64,000 bases of DNA, taken from assembly GCF_900111025.1 (NCBI RefSeq), contig NZ_FOFN01000005.1:62001-126000 (forward strand). Reading direction: 5' to 3'. Source of the stretch: Hyunsoonleella jejuensis. Lineage in GTDB: Bacteria; Bacteroidota; Bacteroidia; Flavobacteriales; Flavobacteriaceae. How positions within the stretch are numbered: position 1 is the first letter of the stretch; every line of letters begins with the position of its first letter. Below the pieces are notes generated by a model. It had not been told where the DNA came from and did not search any database. It worked only from the letters and a program-made list of their open reading frames with translations. Made by a program: the position numbers and the translations under genes. Below, in pieces: positions 27,592 to 36,374 of this stretch.

Positions 27592-29154
27592 TTAGTTTGT
27601 AAGCTCAACAAATACTGGAGATACTTTTTTAAGAATCACACTTACACCACTTGCTTTCGCTTCTATATCAAATATTTGTACACCAGAACCACGCTTAGCT
27701 TTACGTAAAGCACTTTTAGCCCTGTCGTTTAATTTGTTTCCACTTACTTCAATAGTAGGTTGTCCTGGAACTTTAAATTTAAAGCCGCTAACTCGTAATG
27801 GTAATTCAAAATCAAAATCATCAAACATAGCACCAATAGTAGACTTCTCTAAGCTTTGACGTTGCATTTTAATAGCACCATCTTCACCTCTTACAGTTCC
27901 TGTTGGTTTTGGTAAATCCTTGATTCTGAATTTAGCATTATCACTAACTTTTCCTCCATCAGGCAGTGTACCAGTTACATTAATTGTTACTTCTCTACCC
28001 TTAATGTTTGTAGCATCCATTACATATTTACTACCTCCAGCTCTATTTAAGCCTTGAGCACTAGCTACAACTTTATTATCAGGAATACCGGCAAATGAAA
28101 TAGTCATCGGATTTTTAACACCACGATATACCACATTCATTTTATCAGCTGAAATCGTAGCTGCATTTGGTTTAGCTACAGTTGCGAACGAAGAGCTAAC
28201 AGGAACTTCAATCTCCTCTCCACCTTCACCAAAGATTAGTTTACCTTCGATTTTGTGCTCTCCAACACCACCAGTTCCCACTTTCAATTTCACCTTACCA
28301 TCTTCGATAGCATACTGATTTTCAGAAAGTTTTCTTCCATCAAGAGTTAATTCAACTCTTTTCGGTTTTGTAGAGGCATCTTTACGACCTAATACAATCT
28401 CTCCATCGAATTGCTCACCATTAAAATAAGCTGATTTTGAAGTTTCCATGAGTGTTGTATAGTTGGTCATAGAAACCTGACTAGACAACTCACCTTCTAA
28501 CATTCTAGCTAAAATTTCAGATTCAGTAGTTTTAATATCTGATTGTAATTGCGTCATTTTTGTTAAAGACGCCACTAAAGGAAAGCCTTTGTAGTGATAA
28601 TCTAACCAATCTACTTTAATACCATCTCTATTCACTTCTTTTTCGGTACTGAACTTTTCTTCAACCTCTTTAATAATAGGCTCCATTCCTTTTTCCCCTT
28701 CTAATACCTGAATAACACCTTCTCTAAAAGTAGTTATTTGATTCAGAAACTCTTCGCCTTCTGGCTTTAGTTTGTCGCCTTTAAAAAAGTTATTGTCCAG
28801 ATAATCACCTTTATCCATGATTTCATAATCTGTAGGATCTTCAATCTTGGCGGTCATTTTACCTTTAAGGTCAGCAAGATAGGTATCAAAATCGTGTGCC
28901 AACTTATCAATTTTCTCAGCTTTTGCCTTTAAAGGTTTATATTTTTCTGGTTGATCTGCAGCTTTTTGTTCTAAACTTGCTACAAAACTTGCATTTCGTG
29001 CTTCAGTAGCCTCATTAGACTCTGTAAGCTTCTCGTTCATTAATCCGAACGCTGATAAAACTTCTTTCGACATATTTAACGCTAACATCGCGATAAATAT
29101 TAAATACATCAAGTTTATCATTTTCTGTCTTGGTGATAAATTTCCTCCTGCCAT
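27592..29154 (-). CDS. gldM: Gliding motility / type IX secretion motor protein GldM
   Basis: Inner-membrane and periplasm-spanning part of the GldLM motor, which uses the proton gradient to drive secretion and gliding. The N-terminus AGGNLSPRQKMINLMYLIFIAMLALNMSKEVL is the single transmembrane anchor with the family's conserved start. The periplasmic part has a helical domain (about 40-225) followed by beta-rich domains (about 225-520) ending VILKKVSPVFVELTN. Length 520 is normal for the family. It is 42 bases downstream of gldL and 39 bases upstream of gldN. Confidence 0.96.
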   Translation of the reverse strand: MAGGNLSPRQKMINLMYLIFIAMLALNMSKEVLSAFGLMNEKLTESNEATEARNASFVASLEQKAADQPEKYKPLKAKAEKIDKLAHDFDTYLADLKGKMTAKIEDPTDYEIMDKGDYLDNNFFKGDKLKPEGEEFLNQITTFREGVIQVLEGEKGMEPIIKEVEEKFSTEKEVNRDGIKVDWLDYHYKGFPLVASLTKMTQLQSDIKTTESEILARMLEGELSSQVSMTNYTTLMETSKSAYFNGEQFDGEIVLGRKDASTKPKRVELTLDGRKLSENQYAIEDGKVKLKVGTGGVGEHKIEGKLIFGEGGEEIEVPVSSSFATVAKPNAATISADKMNVVYRGVKNPMTISFAGIPDNKVVASAQGLNRAGGSKYVMDATNIKGREVTINVTGTLPDGGKVSDNAKFRIKDLPKPTGTVRGEDGAIKMQRQSLEKSTIGAMFDDFDFELPLRVSGFKFKVPGQPTIEVSGNKLNDRAKSALRKAKRGSGVQIFDIEAKASGVSVILKKVSPVFVELTN

Positions 29155-29196
29155 GTGTAATTAGGTTTTTGGTTATTAAATTTGGGTAACCCCTAA

Positions 29197-29829
29197 TTAT
29201 TTCTTGTTCATTGCAGTTAGCATACCACCATATACGCCATTAAGTGACGATAAGTTTGAAGCCAAAGACTCCATTTGTTCTTTTAATTTAGCTGCATTTT
29301 CAACAGACTCTTCATTGATAGAAGCTTGCTTATTAATGCTCTCTAATTGTACTTTGTATAGGCTATTTAAAGATTCCATTTGGGCCGCTGCCAATGATAG
29401 CTCCTCACCATACTTTTGTGTAGCTTGAATAGAATCTACAGTAGGTGAAATACCTTTAGCTGCACCTTCGAAGTTTTTAATACTTTCGCCTAAGCTCGCC
29501 ATTAATTCTCCATCTATCTTAGCTTCTTTAAGTAATTCGTCTAATTTTTGAGATAATACGCCTTTAGGGTTTTGCTCTTTTTCAGAAGCACTTCCTCCTG
29601 CTAATTCAGGATATACTAAAGACCAATCTAAATCTTCATCTACAGGTTCGAATGCTGATAACGCGAAAATAATTGCTTCTGTTACAAGACCTATGGTTAA
29701 CATAACGTTACCGGTTAAAAATCCGATTTCGAAGTGTGTAATTTTAAATAATGCGCCGATGATTACAATTGATGCCCCTAATCCGTAGGCCATATTCATG
29801 AATCTTTTACTTGCTTTTGACTGTGCCAT
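29197..29829 (-). CDS. gldL: Gliding motility / type IX secretion motor protein GldL
   Basis: Inner-membrane stator partner of GldM. Two transmembrane helices lie at about 12-30 (YGLGASIVIIGALFKITH) and 35-60 (GFLTGNVMLTIGLVTEAIIF), the second containing the buried Glu of the TEAIIFALSAFEP segment thought to take part in proton flow. The cytoplasmic tail (about 75-210) is helical with coiled-coil character (QMESLNSLYKVQLESINKQ). Full length at 210 residues. It lies 82 bases after gldK, the largest gap in the operon. Confidence 0.96.
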   Translation of the reverse strand: MAQSKASKRFMNMAYGLGASIVIIGALFKITHFEIGFLTGNVMLTIGLVTEAIIFALSAFEPVDEDLDWSLVYPELAGGSASEKEQNPKGVLSQKLDELLKEAKIDGELMASLGESIKNFEGAAKGISPTVDSIQATQKYGEELSLAAAQMESLNSLYKVQLESINKQASINEESVENAAKLKEQMESLASNLSSLNGVYGGMLTAMNKK

Positions 29830-29911
29830 AATTTTTGGTTTTTTAATTTTAAGTAGACAAACTACTTAAGTAGGTTAAATTAATAGTTAATACTGATTTG
29901 ATTAATACGTG

Positions 29912-31282
29912 TTATTTTCCGTTCTTAGTTACGTTTGTCCCCATGTAATCTTGAACGGTTCTGAAACCTATATAACTTCTTGCAGAATCTGCATATTCGT
30001 AATCTCTTGAGCTTACTTGTAAAAAGTATGCTACATCTTTCCAAGAGCCTCCTCTAATCACTTTTCGTGTATTATCAGGATCGTTTACACTTGGGTTTAT
30101 TGTTGATGAGTACTCATAAGACGCAGGGTCGTATGATGCATTTACCCATTCAGCAACATTACCAGCCATGTTATATAAATTATAATCATTTGGCTCATAA
30201 GATTTTGCTTCAACAGTATATAATGCTTGGTCTGCTGCATAATCTCCACGCACTGGTTTAAAGTTTGCCATAAAACATCCTCTATCACTCTTAGTGTATG
30301 GCCCTCCCCAAGGATAGGTTGCAGCTTGTAAACCACCTCTTGCAGCATATTCCCACTCAGCTTCAGATGGTAATCTGAATCTATTTACTAAAGCAGCACC
30401 TTTTTTACTTTTTTGATATGTATTTTTATTTATGGTTCTCCACTCACAAAATGCCTTAGCTTGTTTCCAAGTTACCCCAACCACAGGATATTCGCCATAA
30501 GCTTCATGCCAGAAATAATCGTTGTGCATTGGCTCATTATATGAATATTGAAAGTCCCTAATCCATACGGTTGTATCTGGGTACACTTCAACTTCTTCCT
30601 TTTTAATTACTTTACTTCTTTTTACACCTCTGTTTCTTGCAGCCTCTTGGATATCCATGTAACTATATTGAAACTTAAATTTCTTTACATCCCAAGTACG
30701 TTGTCCGTTGTAAGACTCCTCCAAAGGCAAATACATAGTATCCATAACCTCAGCATAGTACTCATCCAGGTATTCTTCGGTATCAAAAATCAGCTCTACA
30801 TCCTTATTTATTTTTCTACCTTCATATCCAGTTGGACCTAATCCTGTATAGTTTTCATACATATACTTTTCATAAACCGACATGTTTTCAGGGTCTGCAT
30901 CCTTAAATGCGTATTCACCGATAGTTCCCTCGTCTGCCTGGGTTAAACCTACATCGTCCGCAAGTTTGGCCAATTCCATTCTAAGAATAGAGTCTCTTAC
31001 CCAATGTACAAATTGACGGTATTCTCTATTTGTAATTTCGGTTGCATCCATATAAAAGGCTCTCACCGTAACCGTCTTTCCAGGAGCATCATTTACCCCA
31101 GCAAGATCATCATCGGCCTTACCCATTATAAATGCTCCTCCAGGAACAAGCTCCATACCGTAAGGCTTTTCTGGGTGCCATTTTTTTCCTTCAACTCCTA
31201 CCAGCTCTCCTCTATCTTTAGAGCCACAACTAGCCAGTAAAGTTAATACTGCGGTTAATAAAATAAACTTCTTCATATTCAT
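29912..31282 (-). CDS. gldK: Gliding motility / type IX secretion lipoprotein GldK
   Basis: Outer-membrane lipoprotein forming a ring with GldN in the type IX machinery. The fold is a formylglycine-generating-enzyme-like (sulfatase-modifying-factor) domain: GMELVPGGAFIMGKAD, FYMDATEITNREYRQF, the RLPSEAEWEYAARGG motif, and YNLYNMAGNVAEWVNASYD with VIRGGSWKD. Signal peptide with lipobox LASC. Three in-frame Met codons occur (31303, 31282, 31276); the second or third gives a normal signal peptide and fits the predicted promoter. First gene of gldKLMN. It lies 158 bases downstream of the arginase-fold gene on the same strand. Confidence 0.95.
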   Translation of the reverse strand: MNMKKFILLTAVLTLLASCGSKDRGELVGVEGKKWHPEKPYGMELVPGGAFIMGKADDDLAGVNDAPGKTVTVRAFYMDATEITNREYRQFVHWVRDSILRMELAKLADDVGLTQADEGTIGEYAFKDADPENMSVYEKYMYENYTGLGPTGYEGRKINKDVELIFDTEEYLDEYYAEVMDTMYLPLEESYNGQRTWDVKKFKFQYSYMDIQEAARNRGVKRSKVIKKEEVEVYPDTTVWIRDFQYSYNEPMHNDYFWHEAYGEYPVVGVTWKQAKAFCEWRTINKNTYQKSKKGAALVNRFRLPSEAEWEYAARGGLQAATYPWGGPYTKSDRGCFMANFKPVRGDYAADQALYTVEAKSYEPNDYNLYNMAGNVAEWVNASYDPASYEYSSTINPSVNDPDNTRKVIRGGSWKDVAYFLQVSSRDYEYADSARSYIGFRTVQDYMGTNVTKNGK

Positions 31283-31325
31283 AGAAAACTCGAGGTTAAT
31301 CATTATAGCTTCAATTTTGAGAGCG

Positions 31326-31356
31326 TAAACATATTTATATATTTCCGAAAAAACAA
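31326..31356 (-). promoter_or_regulatory. Likely promoter of the gldKLMN operon
   Basis: On the minus strand TTG (plus 31354-31356), a 20-base spacer and TATGTTTA (plus 31326-31333) fit the Bacteroidetes promoter with one mismatch (last base A instead of G). The predicted start near 31319 leaves a leader of about 40 bases. Confidence 0.5.
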
Positions 31357-31370
31357 CTTTTTATCTAAAA

Positions 31371-31414
31371 AAATAACATTTCATCGTAAAAATTTGGCAT
31401 TTCACCGATGAAAT
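31371..31414 (-). terminator. Possible terminator after the arginase-fold gene
   Basis: ATTTCATCG (31378-31386) and CGATGAAAT (31406-31414) are perfect inverted arms around a 19-base loop, and on the minus strand a T-rich tract follows (plus 31365-31373). A competing shorter hairpin (ATTTCA with TGAAAT) shares the right arm. The stem is AT-rich, so termination strength is doubtful. Confidence 0.4.
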
Positions 31415-31439
31415 TTACCTTTTGACCATACTTTGTCTA

Positions 31440-32606
31440 TTACACAGAATTCTTCTGAAATGCTTTAAACCAGCGGTTTGGCACAATATCGTTGCAAGCG
31501 TCTAAGTAATCTTGATGCGTGCATGGTAATAACGTATGTCTTTTTAATTTATTATTTACTTCAGCCAAAAAAGGTATCTCTACCCACCATCGTCCTGTTT
31601 TATTACTCTTGTAGAATACCAACTCGTGAGATTCTACCATAGTGTAGAATTTTTGATAGCTTTTTTCATCGGAGAAATCATCGTCCCTAACCCTGCAGTT
31701 AACCCCTTCTATAAAGTACCATATAATTTGTGCAACTAGCATGGATGAAATTTCATCGTCTGGAGATGGTTTGTATTCATAAATACCAAAAGAACTTACC
31801 TTATTACTTATACCTGCATATCTCGAAATAGCACATATGGCGGCACCGTCCAATCCGTTTGGTGAAAACTTTTGCTTTAAACTTACCTCTGCCCCTTTTA
31901 CCGCCTTTAAATCTATACTTACAATATTAGCGTCCCTTAACACAGGTTCAACGATAGTAATATCCTTATTAACTTCACCTAAACGATACGACTCAAAATA
32001 CAAGCGCTGCATTAAATCTATTTCTTCCTGTGAATTGAAATAGGTTTGGTACCCAATATTAGAATAATTAAATAAGTTATAAGGTTCGTCTAAAATAATT
32101 TTACCAACATAACTATTGTTCTTTATTGGTTTTGCAGAATCGCCTAAATCGAACTTACAATCTACATTTACCAAATTCACCATGGGCATTAATGCATCGT
32201 AAGCGCGATAGTTAGCATAGGTTAAATCTTGACTTCCTCCTAATAGAACAGGGATAATATTTTTTTTTACCAAGATTTCAATGGTTTCCTTAAGTGCAAA
32301 GTAGGTATCTTCAACACTTTCTCCTGCATTGATATCTCCTAAATCGGCTATTGCGGTATTCCAACTTCCAGAAAACAGGGCATAGAGTGATTTTCGAATA
32401 TTATCTAACCGAAAGCTTTCCCCAATATAATCAACGTCATTTCTATTTTCTATTACACCTAAAAGCGCAATTTGAACATCTTGCAACTCTGGCATTCCAT
32501 GTTGCGAGGAATGTACGCGAAGCTTTCTTCCCAAGGCTTGCATCGATAGTAACTCATTATGCGCTAAAACATGATCTGATACGGGGGAGAGAAAATTAAA
32601 ATTCAT
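31440..32606 (-). CDS. Arginase-fold (formimidoylglutamase-like) protein with lost metal ligands
   Basis: A ureohydrolase-fold protein of 388 residues, often labelled formimidoylglutamase. The three family motifs can be aligned, but the dinuclear Mn site is not intact. GGDH reads GGSQ (123-126, His to Gln126). DAHxD reads DCKFD (149-153), keeping both Asp but replacing His with Lys151. DxDxxDP reads DLKAVKG (232-238), keeping the first Asp and replacing the second with Lys234. The following TPEPGGL-like segment SPNGLDGAAICAISRYAG is still recognisable, so the fold is probably preserved. Hydrolysis by the known mechanism is unlikely. It sits between topA and gldK on the same strand, an arrangement I recall from other flavobacterial genomes. 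A binding or structural role is more probable than catalysis. Confidence 0.8.
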   Translation of the reverse strand: MNFNFLSPVSDHVLAHNELLSMQALGRKLRVHSSQHGMPELQDVQIALLGVIENRNDVDYIGESFRLDNIRKSLYALFSGSWNTAIADLGDINAGESVEDTYFALKETIEILVKKNIIPVLLGGSQDLTYANYRAYDALMPMVNLVNVDCKFDLGDSAKPIKNNSYVGKIILDEPYNLFNYSNIGYQTYFNSQEEIDLMQRLYFESYRLGEVNKDITIVEPVLRDANIVSIDLKAVKGAEVSLKQKFSPNGLDGAAICAISRYAGISNKVSSFGIYEYKPSPDDEISSMLVAQIIWYFIEGVNCRVRDDDFSDEKSYQKFYTMVESHELVFYKSNKTGRWWVEIPFLAEVNNKLKRHTLLPCTHQDYLDACNDIVPNRWFKAFQKNSV

Positions 32607-32663
32607 TATAATAGGTTATATTGTTTATCAATTACTTCGTTTTTTACAAAACCACAATATAAC

Positions 32664-32691
32664 AAAAAAGGGTATGTAAAAACACACCCTT
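32664..32691 (-). terminator. Terminator downstream of topA
   Basis: On the minus strand AAGGGTGTGT pairs with ACATACCCTT (one mismatch) over a short A/T loop and runs into six T. It begins 8 bases after the topA stop. Confidence 0.7.
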
Positions 32692-32698
32692 GTTTAGT

Positions 32699-35203
32699 TT
32701 ACTTTTTTTTAGCAGCGGCCTTCTTTTTGGTAGCACGCTTTTTTGTAGTTTTCTTTTTTGGTGCTTTAGCCTCAATATGTGCTTTAGCTTCTTCTAAAGT
32801 CATATCTGTTACATCAACTGTCTTTGGGAGTTCTACTTTGGTCTTTCCTTTTATCACATTATGCCTTCCCCATCTTGCCTTTTCTACACGTATACCTTCG
32901 TCTTCCCAATGGTGGATTAGTTTATCTTTTTCCTTTTGAATCTTATCTTCAATCAATTCTACAATATCTTCATCGGACAAGTTATCCCAATCGTACTTTT
33001 TATTTACATTAATAAACATATTGTCCCATTTAATAAATGGCCCAAAACGTCCTTTACCTTTTTGTACAGGCAAATCTTTGTACATGTATATAGGTGCGTC
33101 TGCTTTTTGTTTTTCTTTTATTAAAAAAATAGCGTCATCTAATTCTACACGTAGTGGATCTTGACCTTTTGGCAAGCTTACAAACGACTTTCCAAATTTT
33201 ACATACGGTCCAAAACGACCATTATTTACTTGTACTTCCTCACCTTCGTAAGTACCAAGAGTTTTTGGCAATTGAAACAGGTCCATGGCCTCTTCAAAAG
33301 TGATGGTATTCAATTGCTGGTCTGGACTCAAACTGGCAAACAATGGTTTTTCTTCATCATCAACAGTACCAATTTGAACCATTGGCCCGAATTTCCCTAA
33401 ACGCACGCTTACTTGGCGCCCTGTTTTAGGATCTGTACCTAATACACGTTCTCCAGATTCCCTATCCGCATTTTCTTTAACATCTTCAACAACAGGATGA
33501 AATTTTTTATAAAAGGACTGCATCATTTCTTTCCAATCCTCTTTGCCTTCAGCAATTTCATCGAAGTCTTCTTCAACTTTGGCTGTAAAATTGTAATCTA
33601 AAATAGCTTCAAAATGATTTACCAAAAAGTCGGTAACAATCATACCAATATCCGTTGGTACTAATTTCCCTTTATCAGAGCCTACTTTTTCAGTAAGTGT
33701 TTTATCGGTAACCTTTCCGTATTGAAGTTGTAATTGCGAATATTCGCGCTCCACACCTTCTACAGTGCCCTTTTCAACATAATTTCTATTTTGAATCGTT
33801 GAAATGGTTGGTGCATAGGTTGATGGACGCCCAATTCCTAATTCTTCTAACTTCTTAACCAAGGATGCTTCAGTATATCTTGCTGGCGGGCGCGTGTAAC
33901 GCTCAGTAGCAGAAATAAAACTATTTAATAACGTTTCGTTTACTTTTAGTGCCGGTAACATACCTTCTTGCTCAACATCTTCATCATCGGTACCTTCTAG
34001 ATAAACTTTTAAAAACCCATCAAACTTAATAACCTCTCCATTCGCAGAAAATGTTTCATTATGCGTAGAGGCTTCAATTTTCACATTAGTACGTTCCAAT
34101 TGCGCATCGCTCATCTGGGAGGCTATGGCACGTTTCCAAATTAAATCATATAAACGCGCTTGGTCCCTATCGATGTCTACCGAATGCCTTGAGAAATCTG
34201 TAGGACGAATAGCTTCGTGGGCTTCTTGCGCACCTTTAGATTTACCCTTATAATTTCTTGGGTTACTATAATTATTGCCAAAAGCATTTTCAATTTCCTT
34301 TTGAGCGCCTTGTCTTGCTTCATCAGACAGATTCACACTATCTGTTCTCATGTACGTAATCAATCCAGCTTCGTAAAGGCGTTGCGCCATCGTCATAGTT
34401 TTGCTAACCGAGAAATATAATTTTCTTGAGGCCTCCTGCTGCAATGTAGATGTTGTAAATGGTGCTGCTGGTGATTTTTTAGCCGGTTTCTTTTGAAGAT
34501 CTGCAACCTTAAAATCAGCTGACGTATTTTTTTCTAAGAATTTATAAGCTTCCTCTTTCGTTTTGAAATTCTTCGGAAGTTTGGCTTTAAATGTTTGCCC
34601 ATCTTCATTTGAAAATTCTGCATCTATTCTAAAAGATGCTTCTGGTGTAAACTCTTGGATTTCTCGTTCTTTCTCGACAATTAGTCGCACGGAAACCGAT
34701 TGTACCCTACCTGCAGATAAACCGCCCTTTACTTTCCGCCAAAGTACTGGTGAGAGTTCGTAACCAACAATTCTATCTAAAACACGTCGTGCTTGTTGCG
34801 CATCCACCAAATCATAATCTATACCTCTTGGGTTTTCAATTGCTTTTTGTATCGCAGCTTTTGTTATCTCATGAAAAACAATACGTTTAGTTTTGGCTTT
34901 ATCCAACTTTAAGGTTTCTGCTAAATGCCACGCAATAGCTTCTCCCTCTCGGTCCTCATCACTCGCCAACCAAACGATCTCGGCTTTTTTAGCAAGTTCC
35001 TTAAGTTTTTTAACGACTTCTCTTTTATCTTTTGAAACCTGATATTTAGGTTTGAAATCGCCTTCTACATCAACACCTAACTCCTTAGAAGGAAGGTCGG
35101 CAATGTGCCCAAAACTGGATTCTACCTTAAAATCTTTTCCTAAAAATTTCTCTATAGTTTTAGCCTTGGCTGGTGACTCAACTATTACTAAATTCTTCGC
35201 CAT
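32699..35203 (-). CDS. topA: DNA topoisomerase I (type IA)
   Basis: Relaxes negatively supercoiled DNA. The 834 residues carry a TOPRIM domain (about 3-115) with LVIVESPAKAKTIEKFLG and the acidic ASDEDREGEAIAWHL motif, then the core with active-site Tyr284 in ITYMRTDSVNLS. After the core (about 570 on) are C-terminal topoisomerase repeats (GKFGPMVQIG, GRFGPYVKFG, GRFGPFIKWD) instead of four-cysteine zinc fingers. The last 30 residues are almost pure Lys/Arg/Thr/Ala (KKKTTKKRATKKKAAAKKK), a DNA-binding tail. A -7-like TACATTTG (plus 35223-35230) lies just upstream of the start, but no clear -33 element is present. Confidence 0.96.
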   Translation of the reverse strand: MAKNLVIVESPAKAKTIEKFLGKDFKVESSFGHIADLPSKELGVDVEGDFKPKYQVSKDKREVVKKLKELAKKAEIVWLASDEDREGEAIAWHLAETLKLDKAKTKRIVFHEITKAAIQKAIENPRGIDYDLVDAQQARRVLDRIVGYELSPVLWRKVKGGLSAGRVQSVSVRLIVEKEREIQEFTPEASFRIDAEFSNEDGQTFKAKLPKNFKTKEEAYKFLEKNTSADFKVADLQKKPAKKSPAAPFTTSTLQQEASRKLYFSVSKTMTMAQRLYEAGLITYMRTDSVNLSDEARQGAQKEIENAFGNNYSNPRNYKGKSKGAQEAHEAIRPTDFSRHSVDIDRDQARLYDLIWKRAIASQMSDAQLERTNVKIEASTHNETFSANGEVIKFDGFLKVYLEGTDDEDVEQEGMLPALKVNETLLNSFISATERYTRPPARYTEASLVKKLEELGIGRPSTYAPTISTIQNRNYVEKGTVEGVEREYSQLQLQYGKVTDKTLTEKVGSDKGKLVPTDIGMIVTDFLVNHFEAILDYNFTAKVEEDFDEIAEGKEDWKEMMQSFYKKFHPVVEDVKENADRESGERVLGTDPKTGRQVSVRLGKFGPMVQIGTVDDEEKPLFASLSPDQQLNTITFEEAMDLFQLPKTLGTYEGEEVQVNNGRFGPYVKFGKSFVSLPKGQDPLRVELDDAIFLIKEKQKADAPIYMYKDLPVQKGKGRFGPFIKWDNMFINVNKKYDWDNLSDEDIVELIEDKIQKEKDKLIHHWEDEGIRVEKARWGRHNVIKGKTKVELPKTVDVTDMTLEEAKAHIEAKAPKKKTTKKRATKKKAAAKKK

Positions 35204-35285
35204 ACATCATTTTTTGAAGCTACAAATGTATATGAAAAAAAGTTTATCTGCATAATTTCACTAATTAACTGTTTATCATTTCAAC

Positions 35286-35322
35286 AAAAAAGCTTGCCTT
35301 TAATGATCAAAAGCAAGCTTTA
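35286..35322 (-). terminator. Terminator after the 262-residue membrane protein gene
   Basis: AAAGCTTGC and GCAAGCTTT (plus 35289-35297 and 35313-35321) form a 9-bp stem around a 15-base loop; on the minus strand the stem runs into TTT and T-rich sequence. Confidence 0.75.
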
Positions 35323-35342
35323 ATTTTAATTTTATTTTTTGT

Positions 35343-36131
35343 TTAGATACTTTCTTCTCCTGCGCCTATCTGCTCTATTTCACTTTTTTCATTGAAACCC
35401 ACAACATGCTTATAAATTAAGTATGAAGGGTGAAATAATAGGGCTTGAACAAACAACTGCCCAATACCGCATGTAACCAAAGTAAGCACAAGTACAATTA
35501 GATATATTACCACTAATAATCCAAAAGTTATGAGCCATTTTTTATTACCCAGCTTAAAACTTAATTTTATAATATCACCTATACCCATATCTGGATTAAA
35601 TGCAAAAAACATATAAAAAAAGGACATTGGCACCAACACATAAAGGAGTGGTATATAGCACAATAAAGCAGAAGGAATCACTATTACAATAGAGATTAGC
35701 ATTATAATAAAAATCTTTTGAAGATATTTCGCTTTAAGGAAATAGAAAAATTCTGAAGTTGTTACGCTCTCTCCATGATCCAACTTTTTTATCATTCTAA
35801 TGTAAGCTGCAGTTAGTGCATAGGCTATAGTTGCAAGTAACAATACACCTACCACTAATAACAATACGTAGATTATAGACATCCCAGCGAAAAACTCATC
35901 GAACGCATTTGGGTTGGCATATCCGCTCTCTTGTTGCGCAATGACCATACCGATAAAAGGCACATAAAATATAATAATTAGTGGCAGCATTACGACTAAA
36001 GAAAAAAGATGCAATAAAAAACCTTGTAACCAAGTTTTTTTAAATAGTTCTATAGTTTCGCTAAAAATGGTGCCAAAATCTAAATCTTTGGCATTTTCTA
36101 TCCTTTTAGAAATAGCTTCGATAGTGTTCAT
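35343..36131 (-). CDS. Uncharacterised multi-pass membrane protein
   Basis: A 262-residue integral membrane protein I cannot assign to a functional family. A soluble N-terminus (1-35) is followed by about five or six hydrophobic helices: near 40-62 (LLHLFSLVVMLPLIIIFYVP), 88-110, 138-160, 162-182 and 196-222. The loop LTAAYIRMIKKLDHGESVTTSEFFYFLKAKYLQ and DMGIGDIIKLSFKLGNKKWLITFG segments resemble the DUF975-like/glycerophosphoryl-diester-associated membrane repeat in which two similar halves are fused. The C-terminus is acidic. It has its own terminator and stands alone between topA and the two accessory lipoprotein genes. Confidence 0.75.
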   Translation of the reverse strand: MNTIEAISKRIENAKDLDFGTIFSETIELFKKTWLQGFLLHLFSLVVMLPLIIIFYVPFIGMVIAQQESGYANPNAFDEFFAGMSIIYVLLLVVGVLLLATIAYALTAAYIRMIKKLDHGESVTTSEFFYFLKAKYLQKIFIIMLISIVIVIPSALLCYIPLLYVLVPMSFFYMFFAFNPDMGIGDIIKLSFKLGNKKWLITFGLLVVIYLIVLVLTLVTCGIGQLFVQALLFHPSYLIYKHVVGFNEKSEIEQIGAGEESI

Positions 36132-36200
36132 TGTTTTATGGTTTGATTAATTTTGAATGCTAAAAGTATAATATTTTTATTGTACCAAACTAATTTCAAA

Positions 36201-36227
36201 AAAAAATCTGCCCGAAAGCAGATTTTT
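36201..36227 (-). terminator. Terminator downstream of the accessory lipoprotein pair
   Basis: AAAAAATCTGC (36201-36211) and GCAGATTTTT (36218-36227) form a strong 10-bp stem with a 6-base loop, flanked by A and T runs so it could work on either strand. It is about 150 bases from the 36375 stop, with an inverted repeat between. Confidence 0.75.
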
Positions 36228-36229
36228 CC

Positions 36230-36286
36230 AACAACGTTAGTTTGAGTTTAGTTTAAAGCATATGCGCATACTAGCGCAACGTTGTT
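36230..36286. repeat. Complex inverted repeat with central palindrome
   Basis: Perfect outer arms AACAACGTT (36230-36238) and AACGTTGTT (36278-36286) enclose a perfect 10-base palindrome TATGCGCATA (36261-36270). It is more GC-rich than its surroundings and is not explained by the adjacent terminator. The shape is reminiscent of folded recombination sites or of interspersed palindromic elements; no integrase or transposase gene is in the window. Confidence 0.6.
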
Positions 36287-36374
36287 TCCGAGATATTTAT
36301 ATTGGTGTATTCTATTATACCCAATATTATCAAATTATTTTCTAAAGGATGTGATTCCTTTCGAAAATAGTTAG

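Noticed and set aside
36230-36286. Integron attC site resembling Vibrio repeats
   Set aside because: A short run (GTTTGAGTTTAGT) recalls such repeats, but the core site bases are not convincing and no integrase is near, so only a generic inverted repeat is called.
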